Shown: in pieces, positions 51,520-59,910 of the stretch
Layout of the letters: every line of letters begins with the position of its first letter
Numbering within the stretch: position 1 is the first letter of the stretch
Assembly (NCBI RefSeq): GCF_012273015.1
Contig: NZ_CP050954.1
Location: forward strand, 1,302,001-1,366,000
DNA: 64,000 nt
Direction: 5' to 3'
Origin: Hymenobacter sp. BT18
GTDB lineage: Bacteria; Bacteroidota; Bacteroidia; Cytophagales; Hymenobacteraceae
Program-made: the position numbers and the translations under genes
The notes under the pieces: model-generated
Told to the model about the DNA's origin: nothing
Databases searched by the model: none
Seen by the model: only the letters and a program-made list of their open reading frames with translations

Positions 51520-52599
51520 TTACGCAACAACGCCCGGACTAGCCTCTTGCCGCACCAACTTCGTAGCTCGGCGGTACGCCAGCCCCACCAGCACCTGTAA
51601 TCCGAAGAGTACCGTAGCCAAAGTGAGGTGAATAGGCTGCACAGCGGCAGGTAGTGCCCAATAGGCTAGGGTAATCCCCGCCAGTATTTCCAGCCCCAGG
51701 ACGCCGATAACGGCGACTGCCAAGGGCCGTAGCGCGCCAGTCGAGCCTACGTACAGGCGATACATCAGATACAGATTCAGCAGTAGCAGAATTGCCGAGT
51801 AAGAGCGGTGCACCCGAAAGGCTATGCCCAACTGTTCTACCCACTCGGCGCGGCCCAGATACTGCGCGGCGGCCGCAACCAAATCCACTTCCTCTCTTAC
51901 TTGGGTACCGAGCACAATCTGGCCGAACGTGGCTCCAGCCGCAATCAGCAGCCCCCAGCCCAGGCCCGGGACAGAGTGCTCTACTACCCGGTTGCTATCC
52001 CGCTGGGAGCGGTCAACGGCGTACAGGAGCAGCGCTACAATGAGCAAGGCAAGGCCCATATGTATGGTCACCATAACGGGGAGCAAATTGGTAGATACCA
52101 CCAGGGAGCCTAGCCATCCTTGCACGCCAGTAAGCAGAAAACAGGCAAATGCCAGCCAAAACACGGGCCTATCGTGGCGCCAGTAAGGCAGTGCCAACAC
52201 TACCGTGAGAAAAATAAAAATTCCGATTAGCACACCGAGGAGTCGGTTCACGTACTCAATCCACGTTTTGGTGGGGTTGAAGTCTGTCTCAATATACTGC
52301 GTGGGATGCGCAAAGATTTCCCCAGCTACTTGCTTGAAACCCATACGCTCCAGCGTACGAGCCAGCCGCTGGTTTTTCGCCACCCGTTGGGCAGTATATA
52401 TCTCCTTGTAATTGGCCGGTAGCTGGTTGATATGCGTTGGTGGTACCCAAGAGCCAAAGCACTTGGGCCAATCGGGGCAGCCCATGCCAGACCCCGTGCT
52501 TCGCACGACACCCCCTACCAGAATCAGCAGGTAGACGCTGACTACCGTCAGCAAACCAAAAAACCGGAAACGACGAACAAAAGCTGGAGTTTGCAGCAT
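51520..52599 (-). CDS. ctaA: Heme A synthase (CtaA/Cox15)
   Basis: A 359-residue membrane enzyme that oxidises a methyl group of heme O to make heme A. The family signature GGVVRSTGSGMGCPDWPKCFG is at residues 28-48, with its Cys pair. Eight TMs are predicted. Histidine heme ligands are visible in VTIHMGLALL, AFRVHRSYSA and VQPIHLTLAT. The segment that normally holds the first His (E-F/Y-x-H-R) reads EYVNRLLG, so this His is Asn. The start at ATG 52599 gives the usual short N-terminus; ATG 52623 is an alternative. Confidence 0.93.
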   Translation of the reverse strand: MLQTPAFVRRFRFFGLLTVVSVYLLILVGGVVRSTGSGMGCPDWPKCFGSWVPPTHINQLPANYKEIYTAQRVAKNQRLARTLERMGFKQVAGEIFAHPTQYIETDFNPTKTWIEYVNRLLGVLIGIFIFLTVVLALPYWRHDRPVFWLAFACFLLTGVQGWLGSLVVSTNLLPVMVTIHMGLALLIVALLLYAVDRSQRDSNRVVEHSVPGLGWGLLIAAGATFGQIVLGTQVREEVDLVAAAAQYLGRAEWVEQLGIAFRVHRSYSAILLLLNLYLMYRLYVGSTGALRPLAVAVIGVLGLEILAGITLAYWALPAAVQPIHLTLATVLFGLQVLVGLAYRRATKLVRQEASPGVVA

Positions 52600-52699
52600 G
52601 ACACGCAATACGCTGCTGCCCATCAGGACAGAATGAAAAAGCAAAAAGAAAGGGAAGCCTAGCCGAATAAACCGGAACCGGGCTCCCCTGCTGAGAAAG

Positions 52700-52733
52700 A
52701 AAGCGGGCCGCCGTAGATACAGCGGCCCGCTTT
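52700..52733 (-). terminator. Terminator after oxidase subunit I
   Basis: A perfect 12-bp stem (AAAGCGGGCCGC / GCGGCCCGCTTT) with a 10-base loop, followed on the minus strand by TTTCTTTCTC, 17 bases after the subunit I stop. It separates the act-cox genes from the ctaA-onward genes, perhaps only partially. Confidence 0.78.
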
Positions 52734-52749
52734 ATGTTGGCCGGGTGGC

Positions 52750-54618
52750 CTACTCCATTTCTCGCTCGTAGGGCAGGTTAGATGACTGCGTTTGCGAGAA
52801 GGGCACGTTTTGCGGAATGAAATCCTCGGCGGCACCGGGCTTGCTGTAATCGTAAGGCCAGCGGTACACAGCGGGAATAGCCCCAGGCCAGTTGCCGTGA
52901 CCCGGCTCGATGGGCGTGGTCCATTCCAGCGTGGTCGAGTTCCAGGGGTTCTGGCTAGCCCGACGGCCGCGGAAAATGCTGTAGAAGAAGTTGAAGATGA
53001 AGATGAACTGGGCAAAGAAGGCCAGAATAGCAGCCAACGAAATGAACTTGTTCAGGTCAGCAAACTGCGAGAACATGTCGAAGCCCGTCCAAGCGTAGTA
53101 ACGGCGGGGGAAGCCGGCAATGCCTACGTAGTGCATCGGCAGGAACACCAGGTACACGCCGATAAAGGTCAGCCAGAAGTGTACGTAGCCCAGCTTCTCG
53201 TCCATCATGCGGCCGAACATCTTGGGGAACCAGTGGTAAACCCCAGCCCACAGGCCGAAGAACGCTGAGGAACCCATTACCAAGTGGAAGTGAGCTACCA
53301 CGAAGTAGGTGTTGTGCATCTGGATATCTAAGGCAGCGTTGCCGAGGATAATACCCGTCAGACCACCCGAGATAAACAGCGACACAAAGCCAATGGAGAA
53401 CAGCATGGCCGTAGTGAAGCGGATGTTACCGCGCCACAGCGTAGCCAGCCAGTTGAAGGTCTTCACGGCCGAAGGCACGGCAATAATCAGCGTCAGGAAC
53501 ATGAACACCGACCCCAGGAAGGGGTTCATCCCCGTCACGAACATGTGGTGAGCCCACACGATAAATGACAGCAACGAAATACCCAGCAGGGAACCAATCA
53601 TAGCGCGGTAGCCGAAGATAGGCTTACGGGCGTTGGTGGCCAGGATTTCCGATACCATGCCCATAGCAGGCATAATTACGATGTACACCTCGGGGTGACC
53701 CAAGAACCAGAACAAGTGCTGGAACAGAACCGGCGAACCACCTACGTTGGGCAGCGCCTGCCCAGCAATGTAGATATCCGACAGGAAGAACGAGGTGCCG
53801 AACGAACGGTCAAAGATCAGCAGCAGCGCTGCCGAGAACAACACGGGGAATGAGAGCAGACCCAGGATAGCCGTCAGGAAAAACGCCCAGATGGTCAGCG
53901 GCAGCTTGCTCATGCTCATGCCACGGGTCCGCAGGTTGATGACCGTGGTGATGTAGTTTACACCGCCCAGCAGCTGCGACACGATGAACAGAGCCATCGA
54001 TACCAGCCACAGCGTTTGGCCCATGCCCGAGCCAGGAATAGCCTGGGGCAGTGCCGAGAGTGGTGGGTAAATTGTCCAGCCGGCAGCGGCCGGCCCGGTT
54101 TCGATGAACAGGGAAATGAACATTACCACACTGGAGATAAAGAAGAACCAGTAGGAAAGCATGTTCATGAAACCCGAGGCCATGTCACGGGCCCCGATCT
54201 GCAACGGAATCAGGAAATTGGAGAACGTACCCGACAAACCAGCCGTCAGTACGAAGAACACCATGATGGTGCCGTGCATCGTTACCAGTGCCAGGTAGAA
54301 CTCGGGGTTCAGCTTGCCAGCCTCAATCCACTTGCCGAGGAAGGGCGAAAGCCACTCAAACGTAGCCTCGGGCCAGCCCAGCTGCAAGCGGAACAAGCTC
54401 GACAGCGTACCGCCGAGGATAGCCCAGAAGATACCCGTAATCAGGAATTGCTTGGCAATAACCTTGTGGTCGGTGCTGAAAACGTATTTCTCCAGAAAGC
54501 TGAGCTCATGATGCTCGTGGTGGTCATCATGGTGCAGATGCTCGTCGTGCGCAATGCCAGGCTCGGTTGCCCCGATGCCCCCTTGCACGTTCGATTGGGT
54601 TGGAAGATTAGCAGCCAT
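52750..54618 (-). CDS. ctaD: Cytochrome c oxidase subunit I
   Basis: A 622-residue catalytic subunit of an A-type heme-copper oxidase; it reduces oxygen and pumps protons. About 12 TMs or more. The low-spin heme His is in TMHGTIMV. The CuB site is in WFLGHPEVYIVIMP (His and cross-linked Tyr, with Glu of the D-channel) and VWAHHMFVTGMN. HFHLVMGS provides the high-spin and second low-spin heme ligands. The N-terminus is unusual for its His/Asp/Glu-rich stretch (HDEHLHHDDHHEHHE, residues 24-38), a possible metal-binding tail. It is 24 bases downstream of subunit II. Confidence 0.97.
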   Translation of the reverse strand: MAANLPTQSNVQGGIGATEPGIAHDEHLHHDDHHEHHELSFLEKYVFSTDHKVIAKQFLITGIFWAILGGTLSSLFRLQLGWPEATFEWLSPFLGKWIEAGKLNPEFYLALVTMHGTIMVFFVLTAGLSGTFSNFLIPLQIGARDMASGFMNMLSYWFFFISSVVMFISLFIETGPAAAGWTIYPPLSALPQAIPGSGMGQTLWLVSMALFIVSQLLGGVNYITTVINLRTRGMSMSKLPLTIWAFFLTAILGLLSFPVLFSAALLLIFDRSFGTSFFLSDIYIAGQALPNVGGSPVLFQHLFWFLGHPEVYIVIMPAMGMVSEILATNARKPIFGYRAMIGSLLGISLLSFIVWAHHMFVTGMNPFLGSVFMFLTLIIAVPSAVKTFNWLATLWRGNIRFTTAMLFSIGFVSLFISGGLTGIILGNAALDIQMHNTYFVVAHFHLVMGSSAFFGLWAGVYHWFPKMFGRMMDEKLGYVHFWLTFIGVYLVFLPMHYVGIAGFPRRYYAWTGFDMFSQFADLNKFISLAAILAFFAQFIFIFNFFYSIFRGRRASQNPWNSTTLEWTTPIEPGHGNWPGAIPAVYRWPYDYSKPGAAEDFIPQNVPFSQTQSSNLPYEREME

Positions 54619-54642
54619 AGAAATGCGGGCGGTTAAAAGAGG

Positions 54643-55710
54643 TTACAGCGAAGCTTTGGCAGCGGGAACTACGGCCGCAGCGGCCGGCGCAGCTTCTGAA
54701 GTACCAAGAGGAGCTGCTTTTTGTTTGAAAGAAGCCAGCACATCCGGGTTCTGCGAAGAGAAAGACTGTTGCTTGGCATACCAAGCTTGGTAGTCGTCCG
54801 GCTCATCCACGATGATAGCCAGCTTCATAGCAAAGTGGCCGCGGCCGCAAATCTGATTGCAAGCCAATTCGTAGTTGAAAGCCGGGTTGCCGGTCTGAGC
54901 ACGCATCTCATCCGTGGTCTTGGTAGGCGTAAACCAGAACTTGGTTGGCATACCGGGTACAGCATACATCTGCACGCGGAAGTGCGGCATGTAGACGGCG
55001 TGCAATACGTCGCGGGAGCGGATTTTCAGCAGTACGGGGTGGCCCTTGGGTACGTGAATTTCCCCAGCTACAAAGTCATCCAGGCCTTTCTGGTCACTCA
55101 GGTCAAACCCAAACTCATTAGTGGCATCAATCAACCGGTAGTTAACTACGCCCAGCGCCTGGTCGCGGCCGGGGTAGCGTACCAGCCAGTTGAACTGCTT
55201 ACCCATGATTTCCAGTACAACGGAGTCCTTGGGAGCAGGCCCAGTGATGCGGCTCCACTCTTTCCAGCCCGCGAATACCAGACCGGCCATCACGATGGCG
55301 GGAATTACCGTCCAGATAACCTCAATCTTGTTGTTGTGGGGAAAGAAGAAAGCGCGGCGGCCATCCTGGTGCTGGTACTTGTAGGAATACACAAACAGGG
55401 CTATCTGCGTAATCACAAACACGATACCGATGATGATCATGGTCGTCCAGAACATCCGTTCCGTGGCATGACCGTGCACCGAGGCAATCGGGGGATTCAT
55501 CTTGCTGTAGTTTTCGATAAACGACCACGCAAAGGCGGCGCCCCCGAACAACAGAAAGACCAGCATGAGAATGCCGTTGACGCGGTTGCTCATGCCGATT
55601 TCGCGCACGAAGCTACCCGAGAAGATGGAGGTGAGAATCTGGAGGCGGAACAGCAGGCCGAATACGACCAACAGCAACACCAGCACCAGAAGAATACCAA
55701 GAACTGTCAT
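54643..55710 (-). CDS. Cytochrome c oxidase subunit II
   Basis: A 355-residue CuA subunit. One hydrophobic N-terminal segment (residues 2-24) precedes the usual two TM hairpins (about 48-68 and 88-112). The CuA domain follows with VLHAVYMPHF (His) and ACNQICGRGHFAMK (two Cys, His, Met). The canonical Glu between the cysteines is Gln here, although this ligand binds by its backbone. The C-terminal 60 residues are Ala/Pro-rich; there is no fused cytochrome c domain. Electrons should therefore come from ACIII cytochromes. It is followed by subunit I. Confidence 0.96.
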   Translation of the reverse strand: MTVLGILLVLVLLLVVFGLLFRLQILTSIFSGSFVREIGMSNRVNGILMLVFLLFGGAAFAWSFIENYSKMNPPIASVHGHATERMFWTTMIIIGIVFVITQIALFVYSYKYQHQDGRRAFFFPHNNKIEVIWTVIPAIVMAGLVFAGWKEWSRITGPAPKDSVVLEIMGKQFNWLVRYPGRDQALGVVNYRLIDATNEFGFDLSDQKGLDDFVAGEIHVPKGHPVLLKIRSRDVLHAVYMPHFRVQMYAVPGMPTKFWFTPTKTTDEMRAQTGNPAFNYELACNQICGRGHFAMKLAIIVDEPDDYQAWYAKQQSFSSQNPDVLASFKQKAAPLGTSEAAPAAAAVVPAAKASL

Positions 55711-55736
55711 TGTGATGAAAGTTAAAGCTTGTAGAT

Positions 55737-55781
55737 AGTAAGGAGTGGCTCGGAGAATAGGTTCCGGCCACTCCGCTTACT
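55737..55781 (-). other. Stem-loop after the actF stop codon
   Basis: AGTAAGGAGTGGC pairs with GCCACTCCGCTTACT (two bulged bases) and starts 8 bases after the actF stop at 55789. It fills most of the 78-base gap before subunit II. Confidence 0.6.
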
Positions 55782-55788
55782 AACCAAA

Positions 55789-57105
55789 TTAGGTGGTGTG
55801 GTGCAGGCTTTCGTCCATGAAGGGGTGGTTCACGGGTACCAGCGACGCCTGCGACAAGCGCTTCGTCATCAGAATCAGGAACAAGCCCAGGAACACCAGC
55901 GCCACGCCGATTTCAATAAGGTAACCGTTGTTCTCCTGTAATGTTGAGGGCATCAGCATCAGGTAGAAGTCAGACCAGTGCCCAATCAGGATAGCAATGC
56001 TCACAATCTTCATCATGATCATCTGACGCTTGGCATCCCGGGTCATTAGCACCAGGAAGGGGAAAACGAAGTTGATGACCAGGTTGAAGAAGAACAGCCA
56101 GGTATACTGACCATTAAAGCCGCCCAACCGCTGATTGAAGTAAATGGCTTCTTCGGGCAGGTTGGCGTACCAAATCAGCATGAACTGGGAGAACCATACG
56201 TAGGTCCAGAAAATGCTGAAGCCGAACATGAACTTGCCAAGGTCGTGCAGGTGGCTGGCTTGAACCCAGCGCAGATAGCCAGCTTGCTTGAGCAAGATGG
56301 TGGTCAGCGTAATGGCGGCAATACCCGATACCCACCATGAAGCGAATACATACCAGCCAAACATCGTAGAGAACCAGTGCACGTCAACCGACATAATCCA
56401 GTCCCAGGCCGCCATCGACGAGGTTACGGCGAACAGCACTAGGAACAGCGCCGATACATTGATGGTCCGGTGGAAGTACTCCGTTCCGCCGTTCAAGTCT
56501 TCTTCCAAAGACAGCTGGCGTAGTTTGTAAGTGAAGAATGCCCAGATGGCTACGTACAGCACCGTCCGGATCAGGTAAAACGGAATGTTCAGGAAGCCCG
56601 ACTTGCCGGCAATGATTTCGTCGTAGTTGGCGTTGCCTTCGGTCATAATGCCGGGCATCGTCCAGTGGAAGATATCATGGTTGATAAGCCCCAGGCCGAA
56701 AATCACCAGCAACAGAATACCGCCGGGCAGTACCCAAGCGCCTAGTGCTTCCATGATGCGGCGCACGAGTACCGACCAGCCGGCGTAGGCCACCGATTGG
56801 ATAGCCAAAAACACCGTGCCTACTACTGACACGCCGAGAAAGAACACATTGCTGTGCCACAGGCTCATGATCAGGCGCTTCAGCCAGATGGGGCTACCAT
56901 GATGCTCAGCGGCTCCGTGAGCCGCAGCGGCGCCATGAGCGGCTTCAGCTCCTTCGTGGTGTCCACCGCCAAATACGGCCAGCAGCAGACCAGCAGCCAG
57001 CACCAGTACCCCGGCTACGATGATCCAAATAAACTTTTTACGGGCGCTCGGCGAAACCTCCAGGTATTCAGCCGTAACGCCGTCGTGATGCGTCAGAGTT
57101 GCCAT
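55789..57105 (-). CDS. actF: Alternative complex III subunit ActF
   Basis: A 438-residue integral membrane subunit of the quinol:cytochrome c oxidoreductase. TM1 is at about residues 24-45, followed by a His/Ala-rich periplasmic stretch (EGAEAAHGAAAAHGAAEHHG), then about nine TMs. It has NHDIFHWTMP and SMAAWDWIMSVDVHWFSTMFGWY, the last a signature of ActF-type proteins. Unlike ActC, ActF lacks NrfD quinone-pocket features and is thought to be a lateral or proton-conducting subunit. It is three bases downstream of actE. Confidence 0.92.
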   Translation of the reverse strand: MATLTHHDGVTAEYLEVSPSARKKFIWIIVAGVLVLAAGLLLAVFGGGHHEGAEAAHGAAAAHGAAEHHGSPIWLKRLIMSLWHSNVFFLGVSVVGTVFLAIQSVAYAGWSVLVRRIMEALGAWVLPGGILLLVIFGLGLINHDIFHWTMPGIMTEGNANYDEIIAGKSGFLNIPFYLIRTVLYVAIWAFFTYKLRQLSLEEDLNGGTEYFHRTINVSALFLVLFAVTSSMAAWDWIMSVDVHWFSTMFGWYVFASWWVSGIAAITLTTILLKQAGYLRWVQASHLHDLGKFMFGFSIFWTYVWFSQFMLIWYANLPEEAIYFNQRLGGFNGQYTWLFFFNLVINFVFPFLVLMTRDAKRQMIMMKIVSIAILIGHWSDFYLMLMPSTLQENNGYLIEIGVALVFLGLFLILMTKRLSQASLVPVNHPFMDESLHHTT

Positions 57106-57108
57106 AGG

Positions 57109-57861
57109 TTAGTTTGCCGTTCCGTTACGTGCTTTATCTCCACCTTGCCCGGGAGTTTCCGAGGCTTTGTCTGCTTGCGCTTCCTGTACCGGCGCCTGTA
57201 GTTGCGTATCGTTGGTCTGCGAAGAGTCGGCAATGGCTACACTAGCCGTCGAGGCACCGCGCGACTTCAATAGGTCAGCTACCCCGTCCGGGCCTTTGCC
57301 CAGTTGCAGGGCCCGCACGTACATGGCAATCTTCCAACGCTCCTCGGGGTTCACCTGCGAGCCGTGCGGCATCATGCGGTTACGGCCCCACTGAATCACG
57401 TGGTAGATGTGACCGTCGTTCATGGTCTTATAAGCGCCCGCCGAGTAGTTGGGTACCCCTTTGAACTTCACCCCTACCGGGCCTTGGCCGTCGCCCTGCT
57501 CACCGTGGCAATGCTGGCAATTCCGCAGGTAAAGCGTTTTGCCTTCTTCCAGGTTTTCTTTTGTGTAAGCGTAAGGGTTGCGCAGCACCTTTTCGGCGGT
57601 AGCCACGTCGTCCTTGCCAATGTGGTTGTAGTAGTCGGCTTTGCCGAGGGGCACTGTGCCCACCACTGGGGTGCGCTCATTGATGCCCATGGGGTTTACC
57701 GTGTTGGCATTCACTTGGCGCAACGGGTCGTACGGAATAGATTCGTACATCTCCGGAGCATATTCGATGCCGGGGTCGTCGGGGCGGTTGCAGGCGGTGG
57801 TGAACACCGATGCCAGCAGAACAGCCGACGCGTGCAGACTTAATTTCAGCGAATGCGTCAT
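57109..57861 (-). CDS. actE: Alternative complex III monoheme cytochrome ActE
   Basis: A 250-residue lipoprotein cytochrome c. The signal peptide ends at a lipobox (FTTAC, Cys24). The heme c motif is CQHCH (about residue 115), in LYLRNCQHCHGEQGDGQGP. The axial Met is in NRMMPHGSQV (about 165). The last 50 residues are a disordered Gln/Ala/Ser-rich tail. It should accept electrons from ActA and pass them to the oxidase. The start codon overlaps the actD stop by one base (TAATG). Confidence 0.94.
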   Translation of the reverse strand: MTHSLKLSLHASAVLLASVFTTACNRPDDPGIEYAPEMYESIPYDPLRQVNANTVNPMGINERTPVVGTVPLGKADYYNHIGKDDVATAEKVLRNPYAYTKENLEEGKTLYLRNCQHCHGEQGDGQGPVGVKFKGVPNYSAGAYKTMNDGHIYHVIQWGRNRMMPHGSQVNPEERWKIAMYVRALQLGKGPDGVADLLKSRGASTASVAIADSSQTNDTQLQAPVQEAQADKASETPGQGGDKARNGTAN

Positions 57862-58385
57862 TAGAACTTGGACATTTCTTTTTCGTTCACCTCCGAAGCA
57901 CCGTTGGCGCGCAGCAGCTGGGTTACGTTACCCAGATCCACACCTTCCTTCAGCTCAATAGCTACCACAAACTTGTCGTCGGTGGAGCGCACGTCCAGCA
58001 CAGGAGTTTTCCAGCGTGGGTACAGCTTGCTGATGGCGTAGAAGGTAATAACCATGCCGTGGCAGCAGAAGAATACGGTCAGCTCAAAGGAAACCGGAAT
58101 GAAGGCGGGCAGAGCAATGTGCGGCTTACCACCGATGATCATGGGCCAGTCAAACCCGAGGGTGTAGATCTGCAGCCAGAGCGCGAAGCACAAACCCGTC
58201 AGGCCATAGAAGAAGGCGGCGATGGGCAGGCGGGAACGTTCGATGCCGAGGGCATCATCCATACCGTGAATCGGGAACGGGGTAAAAACCTCATAGATTT
58301 TTACGCCCGCTTCCCGGACGTTTTCAACGGCGTGCAGCAGCACGTCTTCGTCGTCGAAGATGCCGAGGGCGAAGCGCTTAGTCAT
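57861..58385 (-). CDS. actD: Alternative complex III subunit ActD (DUF3341)
   Basis: A 174-residue DUF3341 protein. It starts with a soluble ferredoxin-like part ([20 protein letters not shown], then [19 protein letters not shown]), followed by two TMs (about 62-82 and 98-122), and ends with a soluble tail containing the second conserved part ([11 protein letters not shown]). ActD lacks cofactors and helps hold the complex together. It overlaps the actC stop by 8 bases and the actE start by one. Confidence 0.94.
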   Translation of the reverse strand: MTKRFALGIFDDEDVLLHAVENVREAGVKIYEVFTPFPIHGMDDALGIERSRLPIAAFFYGLTGLCFALWLQIYTLGFDWPMIIGGKPHIALPAFIPVSFELTVFFCCHGMVITFYAISKLYPRWKTPVLDVRSTDDKFVVAIELKEGVDLGNVTQLLRANGASEVNEKEMSKF

Positions 58386-59832
58386 GCTTATCGTGGTTTA
58401 CAGGAGCCGAAGCCGGAACCCCGTGGGTGGCAGGTTGATGAACAGCGTGGTGCGGGTCGTGCCCGGTATAGGTAGGACCATTATCCACCGTGTACTTGAG
58501 CACGGACTTGACCTCGGCCATGTTGATGACGGGGAAGAACTTGGCAAACAAGAGGAACAAGGTGAAGAACAGGCCCAGCGTGCCCACGTAGATGCCGATG
58601 TCAATCCAGCTCGGGGAGAACATGGCCCAGGAGGAGGGCAGGTAGTCGCGGTGCAGGGAGGTAACGATAATCACGAACCGCTCGAACCACATACCGATGT
58701 TGACGATGATGGACAGGATGAACGTGGCCGGGATGGAGTAGCGGATGCGCCGGATCCAGACCAGCTGCGGGGTAATCACGTTGCAGGTCATCATGCTCCA
58801 GTAGGCCCACCAGTAGGGGCCCGTGGCCCGGTTGATGAAGGCGTACTGCTCAAACTCCACCTGCGAGTACCAGGCAATGAAGAACTCGGTGATGTAGGCC
58901 ACGCCCACGATCGAGCCGGTAATCATCATGATCTTGTTCATCAGGGCAATGTGCTCGAGGGTGATGTAATCCTCCAGCTTGAACACCACCCGGGTGATGA
59001 GCATCAGGGTGAGCACCATGGCAAAGCCCGAGAAGATAGCCCCGGCCACGAAGTAGGGCGGGAAAATGGTCGTGTGCCAGCCCGGTACAACCGAGGTAGC
59101 AAAGTCCATCGATACGATGGTGTGCACGGAGAGTACCAGCGGGGTCGAGACGCCGGCCAGGATCAGCGAGACGGTTTCGTAGCGCGACCAGTGCTTGGCC
59201 GAGCCTTTCCAGCCCATGCTCAGCAGCGAGTAGGCCACTTTGGCAATGGGGCCCTTGGCCCGGTCGCGGATGGTAGCAAAGTCCGGCACCAGGCCCGTGT
59301 ACCAGAACACGAGCGACACGGTGAAGTAGGTGCTGATGGCAAACACGTCCCACAGCAGAGGCGAGTTGAAGTTAGCCCACAGAGAACCGAGTGTGTTTTG
59401 CAGCGGGAATACGTAGAAAGCCAACCACGGGCGGCCCATGTGCAATACCGGGAACATGGCCGCGCAGATTACGGCGAAGATGGTCATGGCCTCGGCGGCA
59501 CGGTTGATGGAGGTGCGCCACTTCTGGCGGAAGAGCAGCAGCACAGCCGAGATAAGCGTGCCGGCGTGACCGATACCCACCCACCACACGAAGTTGGTGA
59601 TGTCCCAGGCCCAGCCCACCGTTTTGTTCAGCCCCCACTCCCCGATGCCGTACCACAAGGTGCGATACACGGAGTAGAAGAAGATGCCGAGGAAAAAGAG
59701 TGCTACGGCCAGGGCAGCCATCCACCGAATATTCGGGGCGGCTTCTACCTGACGCGACACGTCTTGGGTGACGTCGTGGTACGTTTTCCCCCCGGTTACG
59801 AGCGGCTCCCGTACAGGCGATACGTGCTGCAT
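58378..59832 (-). CDS. actC: Alternative complex III quinone-binding subunit ActC (NrfD family)
   Basis: A 484-residue NrfD/PsrC-type membrane protein with ten TMs. It holds the quinol site of ACIII. Family features include [30 protein letters not shown], with the conserved His and Thr, and [20 protein letters not shown] segments; [28 protein letters not shown] is also diagnostic. The C-terminal 40 residues are His-rich and disordered. It is 78 bases downstream of actB, and a stem-loop occupies this gap. A 506-codon antisense frame across the gene is a shadow. Confidence 0.95.
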   Translation of the reverse strand: MQHVSPVREPLVTGGKTYHDVTQDVSRQVEAAPNIRWMAALAVALFFLGIFFYSVYRTLWYGIGEWGLNKTVGWAWDITNFVWWVGIGHAGTLISAVLLLFRQKWRTSINRAAEAMTIFAVICAAMFPVLHMGRPWLAFYVFPLQNTLGSLWANFNSPLLWDVFAISTYFTVSLVFWYTGLVPDFATIRDRAKGPIAKVAYSLLSMGWKGSAKHWSRYETVSLILAGVSTPLVLSVHTIVSMDFATSVVPGWHTTIFPPYFVAGAIFSGFAMVLTLMLITRVVFKLEDYITLEHIALMNKIMMITGSIVGVAYITEFFIAWYSQVEFEQYAFINRATGPYWWAYWSMMTCNVITPQLVWIRRIRYSIPATFILSIIVNIGMWFERFVIIVTSLHRDYLPSSWAMFSPSWIDIGIYVGTLGLFFTLFLLFAKFFPVINMAEVKSVLKYTVDNGPTYTGHDPHHAVHQPATHGVPASAPVNHDKHD

Positions 59833-59870
59833 ATATTTAAGAGATTAGGGTGCTTGGGGACTCAGAGCAC

Positions 59871-59897
59871 GAGCAGCTAAAGACGATTTAGCTGCTC
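59871..59897 (-). other. Stem-loop after the actB stop codon
   Basis: A perfect 11-bp stem (GAGCAGCTAAA / TTTAGCTGCTC) with a 5-base loop starts 13 bases past the actB stop on the minus strand. On that strand a T-tract is absent. Confidence 0.65.
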
Positions 59898-59910
59898 GGC
59901 TCCATCATCA

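Noticed and set aside
58360..59880. 506-codon open frame antisense to actC
   Set aside because: It runs almost exactly over actC, is made of Gly/His/Asp/Arg-rich low-complexity sequence and lacks any domain; it is a codon-bias shadow.
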